Part shown: in pieces, positions 7,672 through 15,923 of the stretch | How positions within the stretch are numbered: the stretch's first letter is position 1 | Layout of the letters: every line of letters begins with the position of its first letter | NCBI GenBank assembly: GCA_013202295.1 | Contig: JABMRT010000096.1 | Location: 1-54,051, forward strand | Direction: 5' to 3' | DNA from: Candidatus Zhuqueibacterota bacterium | GTDB taxonomy: Bacteria; Zhuqueibacterota; QNDG01; JABMRT01 | Length of the DNA stretch: 54,051 nucleotides | The notes under the pieces: model-generated | The model's input: only the letters and a program-made list of their open reading frames with translations | Database searches by the model: none | What the model was told of the DNA's origin: nothing | Program-made: the position numbers and the translations under genes

Positions 7672-8634
7672 TCAATGGATGAGTTTAAGGATTCGATTCC
7701 ATCTGATTTTGTGAAGCAATCGATAGAATGGAATCTCATTGTCCCAAGACCAATAAATGATTAGTGGTTCTCCAACAACTAATTTCTCAGGTAAAAATCC
7801 CCAGTATCGGCTGTCCAAACTTTCGTCCCTGTTGTCACCCATGAGAAAGTAATGACGATTCTTGACCGTGTAGAGGCGGTTTTTGATTGGATCTCTATCA
7901 ATGAAAAAGGCGTCAATGGGATAGCTGTCTGTATATCGATTCCATTGGTCAATGTTTTTTTCGCTGAGAATGATTGTTTGTCCACGATGTGTTAACTCTA
8001 AATAGAAGCCTTCATAAAAGGCAATCGTTAACCATTTGGACCAATCCATTCTCGACTCGTCGGTGAAACGGAAAGTATCCCCCGGAGCAGGGACACGAAC
8101 GGGGCCGTAATTGTCTCGATTTCCAGCACCACGAGGAAACATGCCAGACTGCTGTTGATCAATCGAGATGGTTCCCGGTTTGAATAACGTCCTGGGTGCA
8201 TTTGGAAATGGAATGCCATTGATCGTCGTCAACTTGTCCCGGATTTCTAAAGTATCTCCGCTGACAGCGATGCAACGTTTGATATAATTAAGGGATTGGT
8301 CTTTTGGATATTTAAAGATAACTATATCGCCACTTTTGGGTTTACGAAAACCGGGCGTTCGGAAATAGGGTATTCTGAATCCAATCTTTGTATAAGGGAT
8401 ACCGATCCAATCGGGAGAGCGGAGGCCATAGACAAATTTGTTTGCAAGCAGAAAGTCGCCAACAAGAAGGGAGTCTTTCATGGAACCGGTTGGAATACGA
8501 AATGGATAAATAACTAGAGCCCGGATAACAAGCGCAATCAGAAGTGCGACAATGAATGATTGTGTGTATTCACGAAATCCGGATATTTTGGATTTGGATT
8601 TTTGGGATTTCGTTAGCTTTTCAGGTTTGGCCAT
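7672..8634 (-). CDS. lepB: Signal peptidase I, second tandem copy
   Basis: A 320-residue type I signal peptidase that cleaves signal peptides of exported proteins on the outer face of the inner membrane. One membrane segment (about residues 26-43) is followed at once by PTGSMKDSL with the nucleophile Ser51; the catalytic Lys119 lies in NYIKRCIA. GDNRDESLDSRYWG near the C-terminus is the conserved box E. The protein is longer than minimal signal peptidases because of an insert (about 135-250) shared with the neighbouring copy. The two copies are alike throughout, so they arose by tandem duplication. Both keep all active-site residues. Confidence 0.94.
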   Translation of the reverse strand: MAKPEKLTKSQKSKSKISGFREYTQSFIVALLIALVIRALVIYPFRIPTGSMKDSLLVGDFLLANKFVYGLRSPDWIGIPYTKIGFRIPYFRTPGFRKPKSGDIVIFKYPKDQSLNYIKRCIAVSGDTLEIRDKLTTINGIPFPNAPRTLFKPGTISIDQQQSGMFPRGAGNRDNYGPVRVPAPGDTFRFTDESRMDWSKWLTIAFYEGFYLELTHRGQTIILSEKNIDQWNRYTDSYPIDAFFIDRDPIKNRLYTVKNRHYFLMGDNRDESLDSRYWGFLPEKLVVGEPLIIYWSWDNEIPFYRLLHKIRWNRILKLIH

Positions 8635-8696
8635 CGCTTGACTGAAAATCCTTAAATGATTTTATAGCTTATAGAATTTAATATAGCTTTAGTCAA

Positions 8697-9653
8697 TTAA
8701 TGAATCAACTTCAATATTCGGCTCCAGCGGATTTTATTGAGAATTCGGTACAGCGGCGTGGTGTTGTCCCAAGACCAGTAGATGATCAGAGCCTCGCCTA
8801 CCACGAGCCGTTCGGGCAGGAAACCCCAATAACGGCTGTCAAGGCTGTTGTCACGATTGTCACCCATCATAAAGTAATGACGATTTTTAACGGTATAAAG
8901 CGTGTTTTCGAGAGATTGGTTATCCAGATAATAAGCTTCAAGGGGGTACTGACGGATATATCGGCTCCACTGTGCAAGATTTTTCTCGTCCAGTTCAATC
9001 TCCTGTCCATGATATTTCAGTAGAAGATCATGACCCTCGTATAGCGCGACAACCATCCACTCTTCCCACTTGTCGATATTGCTCTGCGTGAATCGGAGCG
9101 TATCACCTGGAGCCGGTACACGGACCGGGCCGTAATTGTCCCGGTTTCCCGCACCGGGCGGGAAACTGTGCCGCTCCTGTGCGCCTTGAGGATAAATCGT
9201 GCTGTGTACAAATTTGGTTTTTGGTGCGTTCTGAAATGGCACGCCGTTCACGTTTACGACCTTGTCTCGAATCAAAACAGTATCACCACTCTGTGCGATG
9301 CAGCGCTTGATGTAATTGAGTGACTGATCCTTCGGATATTTAAAGATTACCACATCCCCGGGATGGGGATCACGGAATCCCGGTGTGCGGATAAAGGGAA
9401 TCTTGAATCCGATTTTAGTATAGGGAATGCCGATCCAGTCGGGGGAGCGCAGGCCGTATACAAATTTATTGGCCAGCAGAAAGTCTCCTTCCAGCAAGGA
9501 ATCCTTCATGCTGCCGGTTGGGATCCTGAACGGATAAATGACCAGCGCACGGATGACCAGTGCAATGATTAATGCAACAAAAAAGGATTCGGAATATTCG
9601 CGAAAACTGCTTTTGTTGTTTTCAGGAGATTTCTTTTTGGATTCCTTCGCCAT
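8697..9653 (-). CDS. lepB: Signal peptidase I, first tandem copy
   Basis: A 318-residue paralogue of the gene at 7672, with the same layout: N-terminal basic tail, one membrane segment (about 23-40), nucleophile Ser48 in PTGSM, general base Lys116 in NYIKRCIA, and the box E sequence GDNRDNSLDSRYWG. It starts 11 bp after the lepA stop, the lepA-lepB order known from many bacteria. The N-terminal tails of the two copies differ most, and the catalytic blocks are almost identical. Two active signal peptidases may split substrates or raise dosage; nothing in the sequence tells which. Confidence 0.94.
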   Translation of the reverse strand: MAKESKKKSPENNKSSFREYSESFFVALIIALVIRALVIYPFRIPTGSMKDSLLEGDFLLANKFVYGLRSPDWIGIPYTKIGFKIPFIRTPGFRDPHPGDVVIFKYPKDQSLNYIKRCIAQSGDTVLIRDKVVNVNGVPFQNAPKTKFVHSTIYPQGAQERHSFPPGAGNRDNYGPVRVPAPGDTLRFTQSNIDKWEEWMVVALYEGHDLLLKYHGQEIELDEKNLAQWSRYIRQYPLEAYYLDNQSLENTLYTVKNRHYFMMGDNRDNSLDSRYWGFLPERLVVGEALIIYWSWDNTTPLYRILNKIRWSRILKLIH

Positions 9654-9664
9654 GAAAAGATCCT

Positions 9665-11467
9665 CTATTCTTGTTGGATTTTAAGTACGGCCAGAAATGC
9701 TTCTTGCGGGATTTCAACTCGCCCGACCTGCTTCATACGTTTTTTACCAGCCTTTTGTTTTTCCAGCAATTTACGTTTTCTGGAGATGTCGCCCCCATAA
9801 CATTTGGCTGTTACATTCTTACGCAACGCCTTGACGGTGGTGCGCGCGACGATTTTGGAGCCGATGGCTGCCTGAATGGCCACTTCGTAAAGCTGACGCG
9901 GAATCAACTCTTTCAGTTTGGATGTTAACTTGTGACCCCATTCAAATGCCTTGTCTCTGTGTATGATCATTGAAAGCGCATCCACGGGTTCTCCGTTAAT
10001 GAGAATATCGAGTTTATCCAGATTGGACGGTCTGAATTCCAATAACTCGTAATCGAATGAGGCATATCCCCGTGAACAGGATTTTAATTTATCATAGAAG
10101 TCAAAGATGATCTCCCCCAGGGGGAATTCGTAATGCAGGGTCACCCTCTTGGGATCCAGATAAACCGTATCTTTGTATATGCCCCGTCGGTCCTGTGCCA
10201 GTTTCATCAGGTTGCCGACATATTCGGTAGGCACCACGATGTTGGCGTCGATGTAAGGTTCTTCGATTTTGTCAATTTTCATAATCGGTGGCAATGCCGT
10301 TGGATTGTCCAGCAGCATCACCCGGCCGTCTTTGTGTGTGACCTGGTACTCCACATTGGGAATGGTTGTGATCAGCGATTGTTCGTACTCCCGTTCAAGT
10401 CGTTCTTGAACGATCTCCATGTGAAGCAGTCCGAGAAAACCGACGCGGAATCCGAAACCGAGCGCAACCGAACTTTCGGGTTCGTAGATCAATGCCGAGT
10501 CGTTGAGCTGTAAACGCTCAAGTGCGTTTCTCAGTTCCGGCAGGTCATTTGAATCCGTTGGAAAAAGCCCTGAAAAGACCATGGGTTTGGGTTCGCGGAA
10601 TCCGGGTAAAGGTTCCACTGTGGTTTTTCCCTCTAAAGTCAGTGTGTCACCGACCTTGGTATCCTTCAAATTTTTCATACCGGCTATCAGGTATCCCACT
10701 TCACCGGCCTGAAGCGTATCCACGGATTTTCGCTGAAGACGAAGTTTGCCGATCTCATCCACTTCAAAAACCTTGCCGTTTGAGAGAAATCGTATATTAT
10801 CTCCTTGATTGACCTCACCATCAACCACACGGATGAGGGCAATGGCGCCTCGGTAGTAATCAAATATTGAATCGAAAATCAGCGCCCTTAGGGGGCCGTC
10901 CGGTTGACCTTTCGGCGAAGGGATTTCATGGACGATTGTTTCCAGCACTTCAGGTATGCCTATGCCCTCTTTTGCGCTAACCTTAAGGATTTCATCTTCT
11001 TTTACGCCGAGCAGTTCCATAATCTGATGGGTGACATCTTCAATTTGTGCGCTGGGTAGATCAATCTTATTAATCACAGGAATGATCTGAAGGTCATTCT
11101 CCATCGCAAGATAAATATTGCTCATGGTCTGGGCCTCAATGCCTTGAGCTGCGTCCACAATCAATAAAGCACCTTCGCAGGCTGAGAGACTTCGTGAGAC
11201 TTCATATGAGAAATCGACATGACCAGGGGTATCAATCAGGTTGAGCTGATAGTTGATGCCATCCTTTGCCTTATAATTCATGGTAATGGCATGGGCCTTG
11301 ATTGTGATGCCGCGCTCGCGCTCCAAATCCATGCTGTCCAACACCTGCTCTTTCATAGCCTTGCCAGAGACAGTGTGGGTCACTTCAAGCAGCCGATCCG
11401 CCAACGTAGATTTGCCGTGATCGATATGCGCGATGATTGAAAAATTTCTTATATGCTTCATTTCCAT
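9665..11467 (-). CDS. lepA: Elongation factor 4 (LepA) GTPase
   Basis: A 600-residue translational GTPase of normal LepA length. It has the G1 loop AHIDHGKST (13-21), the G2 region RGITIKAH, G3 DTPGH (near 79-83), G4 NKID and the LepA-specific C-terminal domain ([20 protein letters not shown] near 560-579). EF4 binds ribosomes and is implicated in back-translocation or late 30S assembly. The start ATG at 11467 has no clear Shine-Dalgarno sequence; a second in-frame ATG at 11461 matches the usual LepA start (MKHIRNF). A strong promoter ends only 9 bases before the first ATG, so the mRNA may be leaderless. First gene of the lepA-lepB-lepB-hemW operon. Confidence 0.96.
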   Translation of the reverse strand: MEMKHIRNFSIIAHIDHGKSTLADRLLEVTHTVSGKAMKEQVLDSMDLERERGITIKAHAITMNYKAKDGINYQLNLIDTPGHVDFSYEVSRSLSACEGALLIVDAAQGIEAQTMSNIYLAMENDLQIIPVINKIDLPSAQIEDVTHQIMELLGVKEDEILKVSAKEGIGIPEVLETIVHEIPSPKGQPDGPLRALIFDSIFDYYRGAIALIRVVDGEVNQGDNIRFLSNGKVFEVDEIGKLRLQRKSVDTLQAGEVGYLIAGMKNLKDTKVGDTLTLEGKTTVEPLPGFREPKPMVFSGLFPTDSNDLPELRNALERLQLNDSALIYEPESSVALGFGFRVGFLGLLHMEIVQERLEREYEQSLITTIPNVEYQVTHKDGRVMLLDNPTALPPIMKIDKIEEPYIDANIVVPTEYVGNLMKLAQDRRGIYKDTVYLDPKRVTLHYEFPLGEIIFDFYDKLKSCSRGYASFDYELLEFRPSNLDKLDILINGEPVDALSMIIHRDKAFEWGHKLTSKLKELIPRQLYEVAIQAAIGSKIVARTTVKALRKNVTAKCYGGDISRKRKLLEKQKAGKKRMKQVGRVEIPQEAFLAVLKIQQE

Positions 11468-11475
11468 AGCTTATC

Positions 11476-11504
11476 AATATATCGATTTACTTTTGGAGAG
11501 TCAA
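11476..11504 (-). promoter_or_regulatory. Predicted promoter of the lepA operon
   Basis: On the minus strand TTGACT (11504-11499), a 17-bp spacer and TATATT (11481-11476). The transcript would start near 11469, within 2 bases of the first lepA ATG, leaving no room for a ribosome binding site. Confidence 0.65.
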
Positions 11505-11653
11505 TCCTTAAAAAAGTAGAAAGGTGAAATGGGGAATTATAGCAAGGTACAGCTTGATCGTGAGCGAGATGAGTGAGTAGAGATTATTCTGCCTGATCGG
11601 AAGGTGGGTGAAGAGAGAGGTGTTGGAGGTTCTTTAATTATCTATGATATTTG

Positions 11654-11687
11654 AAAAAGCCCTGCTCGAATGAGCGGGGCTTTTTTT
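11654..11687. terminator. Rho-independent terminator downstream of the glycosyltransferase gene
   Basis: AAAAAGCCCTGCTC and GAGCGGGGCTTTTT form a 12-bp stem (with one mismatch) around GAAT, flanked by A- and T-runs. It touches the stop codon of the minus-strand glycosyltransferase (11686). The stretch 11505-11653 holds no convincing gene. Confidence 0.8.
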
Positions 11688-12477
11688 ATTTAGTCTTATA
11701 ATCCTCCGTCTCCGGAAGTTTAGCTATTCCCTTCCTAATTTCCCACGCCTTAACATACCGAAACCAGTTAAACTGCGCCTGCATACAGGCAAAGATAAAA
11801 CCGATTAGGCCGTCAAGAATCGCACCTTTGGCAAAGTAAACTCTGAGGAATGTGGAAAGGGTGTGCACACCGGCCGAGAAAACGGAGATATGTTTTTTCT
11901 TGTGTTGAATCATGTCCGCTGCGTTTGCTGTGGAGTAGGTATTCATCTTCTTTAACACATGATGCAGATTCGGGTCGGTGTAGTGTTCGAGATAGCCCAT
12001 AGAGTCCACGATCTCACCTTGTACAGTGACACCACAATGAATCTTGGCATCGTTCCATGCGCCATATTCTTTACGATAGAGGCGGAGTTGAAAATCATTG
12101 TTCCACATGCGCATGGGCTTACCCAGAAAATAGGAGCGTCTGCGAAGGCGCATTCCATTGACTTCAGAATCAGATGCATTGATCAGGGTTTTGATTTCCT
12201 GCCACAATTTCGGGGAGACCCGTTCGTCCGCGTCGAGGGAGAGCACCCATTCATGGGTGGCGAGTTCGGCCAGATCGGCTTTGGTTTGTGCGTGGCCCTT
12301 GAATTCCAATTGATGCAGATTAGATGTGAATTTCCGGGCTTTGTCCATCGTGTCATCCGTACTGCCGGTGTCGGCGACAAGAATTTCATCTGCTTGGCTG
12401 ACCGAAGTGAGGCAATCCTCAATATTATTGGTTTCATTGAGTGTGATCACGCAGACAGAGAGGGGGAGTTTTAACAT
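11686..12477 (-). CDS. Family 2 glycosyltransferase, LPS core type (WaaE/KdtX-like)
   Basis: A 263-residue GT-A-fold glycosyltransferase. The N-terminus LSVCVITLNET (6-16) and ILVADTGSTDDT (31-42) bind the nucleotide sugar; LSLDADERV (78-86) holds the metal-binding DxD. The later RRRSYFLGKPM and IHCGVTVQGEI stretches resemble the WaaE/KdtX group, which adds a sugar to the lipopolysaccharide core. The C-terminal part (about 205-235) is hydrophobic and probably membrane-associated. It stands alone on the minus strand. The donor and acceptor sugars cannot be named. Confidence 0.85.
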   Translation of the reverse strand: MLKLPLSVCVITLNETNNIEDCLTSVSQADEILVADTGSTDDTMDKARKFTSNLHQLEFKGHAQTKADLAELATHEWVLSLDADERVSPKLWQEIKTLINASDSEVNGMRLRRRSYFLGKPMRMWNNDFQLRLYRKEYGAWNDAKIHCGVTVQGEIVDSMGYLEHYTDPNLHHVLKKMNTYSTANAADMIQHKKKHISVFSAGVHTLSTFLRVYFAKGAILDGLIGFIFACMQAQFNWFRYVKAWEIRKGIAKLPETEDYKTK

Positions 12478-12916
12478 GGAAAACCTTCCAAGAATATATT
12501 TAACACAGTGATGTCATTCTGATCCCGCCGTGGCGGAAGAAGAATCTAATAGCCCAGCCCCACCCCGGAGATACTTCGTCCTGCTGTGCAGGACTCAGTA
12601 TGACAAAATAATACTGGGTTTTGGACATAAACGCAACCGTTTTTTAAAAAGACAGATAAAAGCTTTTCAGGAGATTTTACGTCGATGCTGTTTTTTTGGC
12701 CACTTTTTTCGAAAAAATGTGGCATCCATTACCTCAATATATTCTATATCTTATTCTGTTATGGAAATTGCATTCGACATATATTTCAATAATATTTTGG
12801 AACATCTAGAAAAAGATCCTCGTACAAGAAATAACTTACATAGGCGCATGCCTCACTATTAAATCACAGAGAGGTCGTGCATGGTGTTGAAACTCTCCAA
12901 CTACTAGGAGGCGATC
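12478..12916. other. Intergenic region between divergent glycosyltransferase and FHA genes
   Basis: This 439-bp stretch holds the inverted-repeat element at 12513-12604 and otherwise AT-rich sequence. A 110-codon frame at 12530-12862 starts inside the repeat, has low-complexity composition and no family features, so I do not call it a gene. A weak promoter-like pair (TTGCAT near 12768 and TAATAT, 16-bp spacer) precedes the FHA operon. AGGAGG at about 12906 is the ribosome binding site of the FHA gene. Confidence 0.6.
12513..12604. repeat. 92-bp imperfect inverted-repeat element
   Basis: Left arm from GTCATTCTGA (12513) to AGAATCT (12547) and right arm from AGATACTTCG (12569) to CAGTATGAC (12604) are imperfect reverse complements of about 35 bases, with inner sub-palindromes in each arm (CCGCCGTGGCGG; TCCTGCTGTGCAGGA). 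The outer ends match the widespread GTCATTCTGAG-type intergenic palindromes of many bacterial genomes. There is no coding capacity, so it resembles a MITE or REP-like element. Confidence 0.7.
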
Positions 12917-15037
12917 ATGAGAAATCAGGATCAGTTCAACACCACGATGGAAGAACAGGCACTTGCAGATATCGAGCAAGTGGAGCAAGAAAATTTTGAA
13001 CCTGTTGAGGAACTGGAAGCAGACGATCAGACTGTTCTGCGTTCAGAACCCACCGTTGTGGTGAAGAAAGACGACGCGGTAGTTTTCGAAGGAACCCTCG
13101 AAGAACTTCCTGTCCAAATCGGACGAAAATCCACCAATCACATTGTACTCGATGAAAAGAATGTTTCGCGTCAGCATGCGCAGATTCTGATGAAAGACGA
13201 TCAGTATTTCATTCAGGATCAGGGAAGCACAGGCGGCACGAAAGTCAATGGCGAACCGGTTTTGGAGAAAGACATCCACACCGGGGACCGCATTGAAATC
13301 GGATCGTTTCAGATTCTCTTCAATTCAGGGATTCCGGAAGACGAACGCACCATTTATGATGCGGACGATCAGACGATGCTCGAAGACGGCACGGAGATGG
13401 ATGAAGACCGCACCCTGTTTTACGAGGAGCCGGTTGCGAAACTTGTTGTCACGCAATCCGACTCTCTGGAAGGGGAATTTCCCCTTGAGGATGAAGAAAT
13501 CATTCTAGGCCGGGATGAGGACGCGGGTATCCCGATTGATGACAAGCGCATTTCACGTCATCACTGCAAACTCTGGATCAATGAGGGCGAATACACACTC
13601 ACGGATCTGGGCAGCTCCAACGGCACATTCGTAAACAATCAGCGTATTACTGAGACCATCCTGAAAAATGGTGATCAGATCACGGTCGGATCCAGCAAGT
13701 TCAGCTTCTCGCTCGAAACACCGGGGGCGCCGGGCAAGAAGAGGGTGCCCACTCTGGTCAAGGGCGCAATCGGCGTACTTGCACTGGCAGTGATCGCATT
13801 TGTGATCATGCAGATTCTTCCGCGATTCCAAACCCTGGAACCGCAAAAGGTCATACTACAAAAAATGTGGGAACAGCCCACTTTGGCTGCCGTGACTGCT
13901 TCACCCAGTCTAGGTGATGTGAACGGCGACGGATACATGGATCTCGTAACCGCCGATATGAGCGGTCGAGTGTATGCCATGGATACACGTCAGGGTGGCG
14001 CAATTTGGAATTCCACATTAAATACTGAAGGTGGCGCTTTGCTCTGTTCTCCCTTGCTTGCGGACATCAATAAGAGTGACGGCGAGTTTGACGTGATCAT
14101 GGCGACCTCCACGCAGGGGGTCTGGGCCGTGGACGGTGCGACCAAACGACGCATCTGGCGCGGCAGCCTGGATTCGGCAGTGCCTTCCACACCCGCGGCT
14201 GCGGACATCAATGGCGACGGCACGTCCGATATATTTGTGGGCACGAAAAAAGGCTCGCTGCTCTGCTTTGACGGACGTCAGGGTGGTGTGGTCTGGAACG
14301 TGCCTCTGGGTGCGACACTCCAATCCTCTCCGCGATTCGGCGACCTGAACCGCGACGGCCACATGGATGTGGTGATCGGGGCCGAGGATTTCCGAATCCA
14401 TGCTTTGGACGGACGGAACGGCCATTCGATCTGGATTCATGTGGGTACGCATGTGCCTTCCACGGCAGCGATTGCGGACATGAATAATGATGGTATCCCG
14501 GATGTGGCGATCATCACGCCGGCAGAGGTGATCATCCTCGAAGGTAAGACCGGAGCGGCCCTGTGGCGCTGGAGCGTGCCGCAGACCGCGCGTCCCACAA
14601 CCGCGGATCCCTTCATTCCCGATCCTCCGGCCATTGCGGATCTGAATCGCGACGAGATCCCGGACGTGATCGTTCCAACCGCGGGTGGTCATGTGTACGC
14701 CATCGACGGGGCATCCAATGGGTTGGCATATCTTTGGGATTACGGCCTGACGCGATCCCGCAAGACCGCGCCTGCGCTGCATGATATGAATCGTGATGGT
14801 GTCACGGATGTGGTGTTCGGCGATACGGACGGCAATCTGACGGTTGTGGACGGTACGACCGGGCATCAGCTGAATCAGATTCAGGTGGGTGGCTCCATCA
14901 TCGGAGCACCTGCCATTGCAGATATGAACGGCAACGGCACCGCGGATCTGGTCGTCGGCACAAAGAACAAGACGATCATTGCGATTGAAACCGAATCCTC
15001 GGTGAAGCCGAATCAAATTGTTTGGAATTCCTTCTAA
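12917..15037 (+). CDS. Tandem-FHA transmembrane protein with eight-repeat FG-GAP/PQQ-like propeller
   Basis: A 706-residue protein with an unusual layout. The acidic N-terminus is followed by FHA domain 1 (about 66-135; IGR, SRQH at 84-87, G-T-K-V-N-G at 107-112) and FHA domain 2 (about 197-266; LGR, SRHH at 213-216, SSNGTFVN at 233-240). A KKR-flanked membrane segment follows (about 282-302), then a beta-propeller region with eight calcium-type D-x-N-x-D-G-x-x-D repeats, predicted periplasmic. FHA domains bind phosphothreonine. Four acidic threonine motifs (Thr39, Thr145, Thr153, Thr166; all D/E-x-Q/R-T-hydrophobic) flank the FHA domains and look like kinase/FHA sites. AGGAGG precedes the ATG. 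The phosphatase and kinase genes follow. The external ligand is unknown. Confidence 0.85.
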   Translation: MRNQDQFNTTMEEQALADIEQVEQENFEPVEELEADDQTVLRSEPTVVVKKDDAVVFEGTLEELPVQIGRKSTNHIVLDEKNVSRQHAQILMKDDQYFIQDQGSTGGTKVNGEPVLEKDIHTGDRIEIGSFQILFNSGIPEDERTIYDADDQTMLEDGTEMDEDRTLFYEEPVAKLVVTQSDSLEGEFPLEDEEIILGRDEDAGIPIDDKRISRHHCKLWINEGEYTLTDLGSSNGTFVNNQRITETILKNGDQITVGSSKFSFSLETPGAPGKKRVPTLVKGAIGVLALAVIAFVIMQILPRFQTLEPQKVILQKMWEQPTLAAVTASPSLGDVNGDGYMDLVTADMSGRVYAMDTRQGGAIWNSTLNTEGGALLCSPLLADINKSDGEFDVIMATSTQGVWAVDGATKRRIWRGSLDSAVPSTPAAADINGDGTSDIFVGTKKGSLLCFDGRQGGVVWNVPLGATLQSSPRFGDLNRDGHMDVVIGAEDFRIHALDGRNGHSIWIHVGTHVPSTAAIADMNNDGIPDVAIITPAEVIILEGKTGAALWRWSVPQTARPTTADPFIPDPPAIADLNRDEIPDVIVPTAGGHVYAIDGASNGLAYLWDYGLTRSRKTAPALHDMNRDGVTDVVFGDTDGNLTVVDGTTGHQLNQIQVGGSIIGAPAIADMNGNGTADLVVGTKNKTIIAIETESSVKPNQIVWNSF

Positions 15038-15124
15038 AATGATTTAAATTTTCGGGGATGGCACGATGTTCCGACTCAAATCCGGGACATCCGTGCTGTC
15101 CCTTTTCTTATAAAGGAGCTCACT

Positions 15125-15922
15125 TTGAAAATAGATGTTGCATTTGACTGCCACGCCATTACAGATAAGGGCATGCGCCGGCGGCTGAATGAGGATGTGT
15201 ATGTGTGCGATCCGGATCTGGGACTGTTTCTCGTGGCGGACGGTATGGGGGGTGAAAGCTGCGGGGATGTGGCCAGCCAGCTCACGGCTGAAACCTTTAA
15301 GGACAGTATCGCTCCCTATATCCTCGATGAAGAGGCCACCGCGCCCTTCGAGCATACCAATGAAGGGGATTTCTTCCTCAACACGCTGGGCCACGCGGCG
15401 GAGCAGACCAATCAGACCGTGCTTCAAGCTGTGAAAAATAATCCAACTTGCAAAGGCATGGGATCCACATTGACGGCCGCGCTGATTCAGGATGACTTGC
15501 TCTATGTCGTGCATGTGGGGGATTCGCGTCTGTACTGTTATCATGAGGAATTATTGACTCCGCTTACGGAAGATCATACGCGTGTTCAGGAGATGGTGAA
15601 TAAAAATATCATTTCTGCAGAAGAGGCACGCACTCATCATCAGCGCAACATTATCACACGCTGTGTGGGACGTAAGAAGCAGTTCAAACCGGATCTGTTT
15701 AAAGTAGAACTTTTGTCCAATGCCCTGTGTCTGATCTGCAGCGACGGTCTGTACGACATGCTGGATGATTCAGAAATTTCAGAAATCATCCGGGCCAATC
15801 CAGATCTGGACCAGCTGGGTGCGCAGCTCGTGGATCGCGCCAACAAGGCCGGCGGCAAGGACAATATCACGGTCGTGCTGTTCCGGCCGACATCCGAAAA
15901 CTCATCCGGAGTAGAGAGCTGA
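15125..15922 (+). CDS. PP2C-family serine/threonine phosphatase (Stp/PphA type)
   Basis: A 265-residue soluble metal-dependent phosphatase. Metal and phosphate ligands are visible: RRLNED (19-24), ADGMGG (38-43), HVGDSRLYCY (near 130-139), CSDGLYDML (near 202-210) and GGKDNITVV (near 244-252). It removes phosphate from Ser/Thr residues and normally counteracts the kinase encoded next door. The start is TTG at 15125 with AAAGGAG just upstream. The gene lies 87 bp after the FHA gene and one base before the kinase gene, so the three form an operon. Confidence 0.92.
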   Translation: MKIDVAFDCHAITDKGMRRRLNEDVYVCDPDLGLFLVADGMGGESCGDVASQLTAETFKDSIAPYILDEEATAPFEHTNEGDFFLNTLGHAAEQTNQTVLQAVKNNPTCKGMGSTLTAALIQDDLLYVVHVGDSRLYCYHEELLTPLTEDHTRVQEMVNKNIISAEEARTHHQRNIITRCVGRKKQFKPDLFKVELLSNALCLICSDGLYDMLDDSEISEIIRANPDLDQLGAQLVDRANKAGGKDNITVVLFRPTSENSSGVES

Positions 15923-15923
15923 T

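Noticed and set aside
12530-12862. 110-codon open frame on the plus strand
   Set aside because: It begins inside the inverted-repeat element, has no family features or ribosome binding site, and its composition looks like intergenic DNA.
14018-15016. 332-codon frame on the minus strand opposite the FHA/propeller gene
   Set aside because: Shadow frame produced by the repetitive, codon-biased propeller repeats; the plus-strand protein has clear domains.
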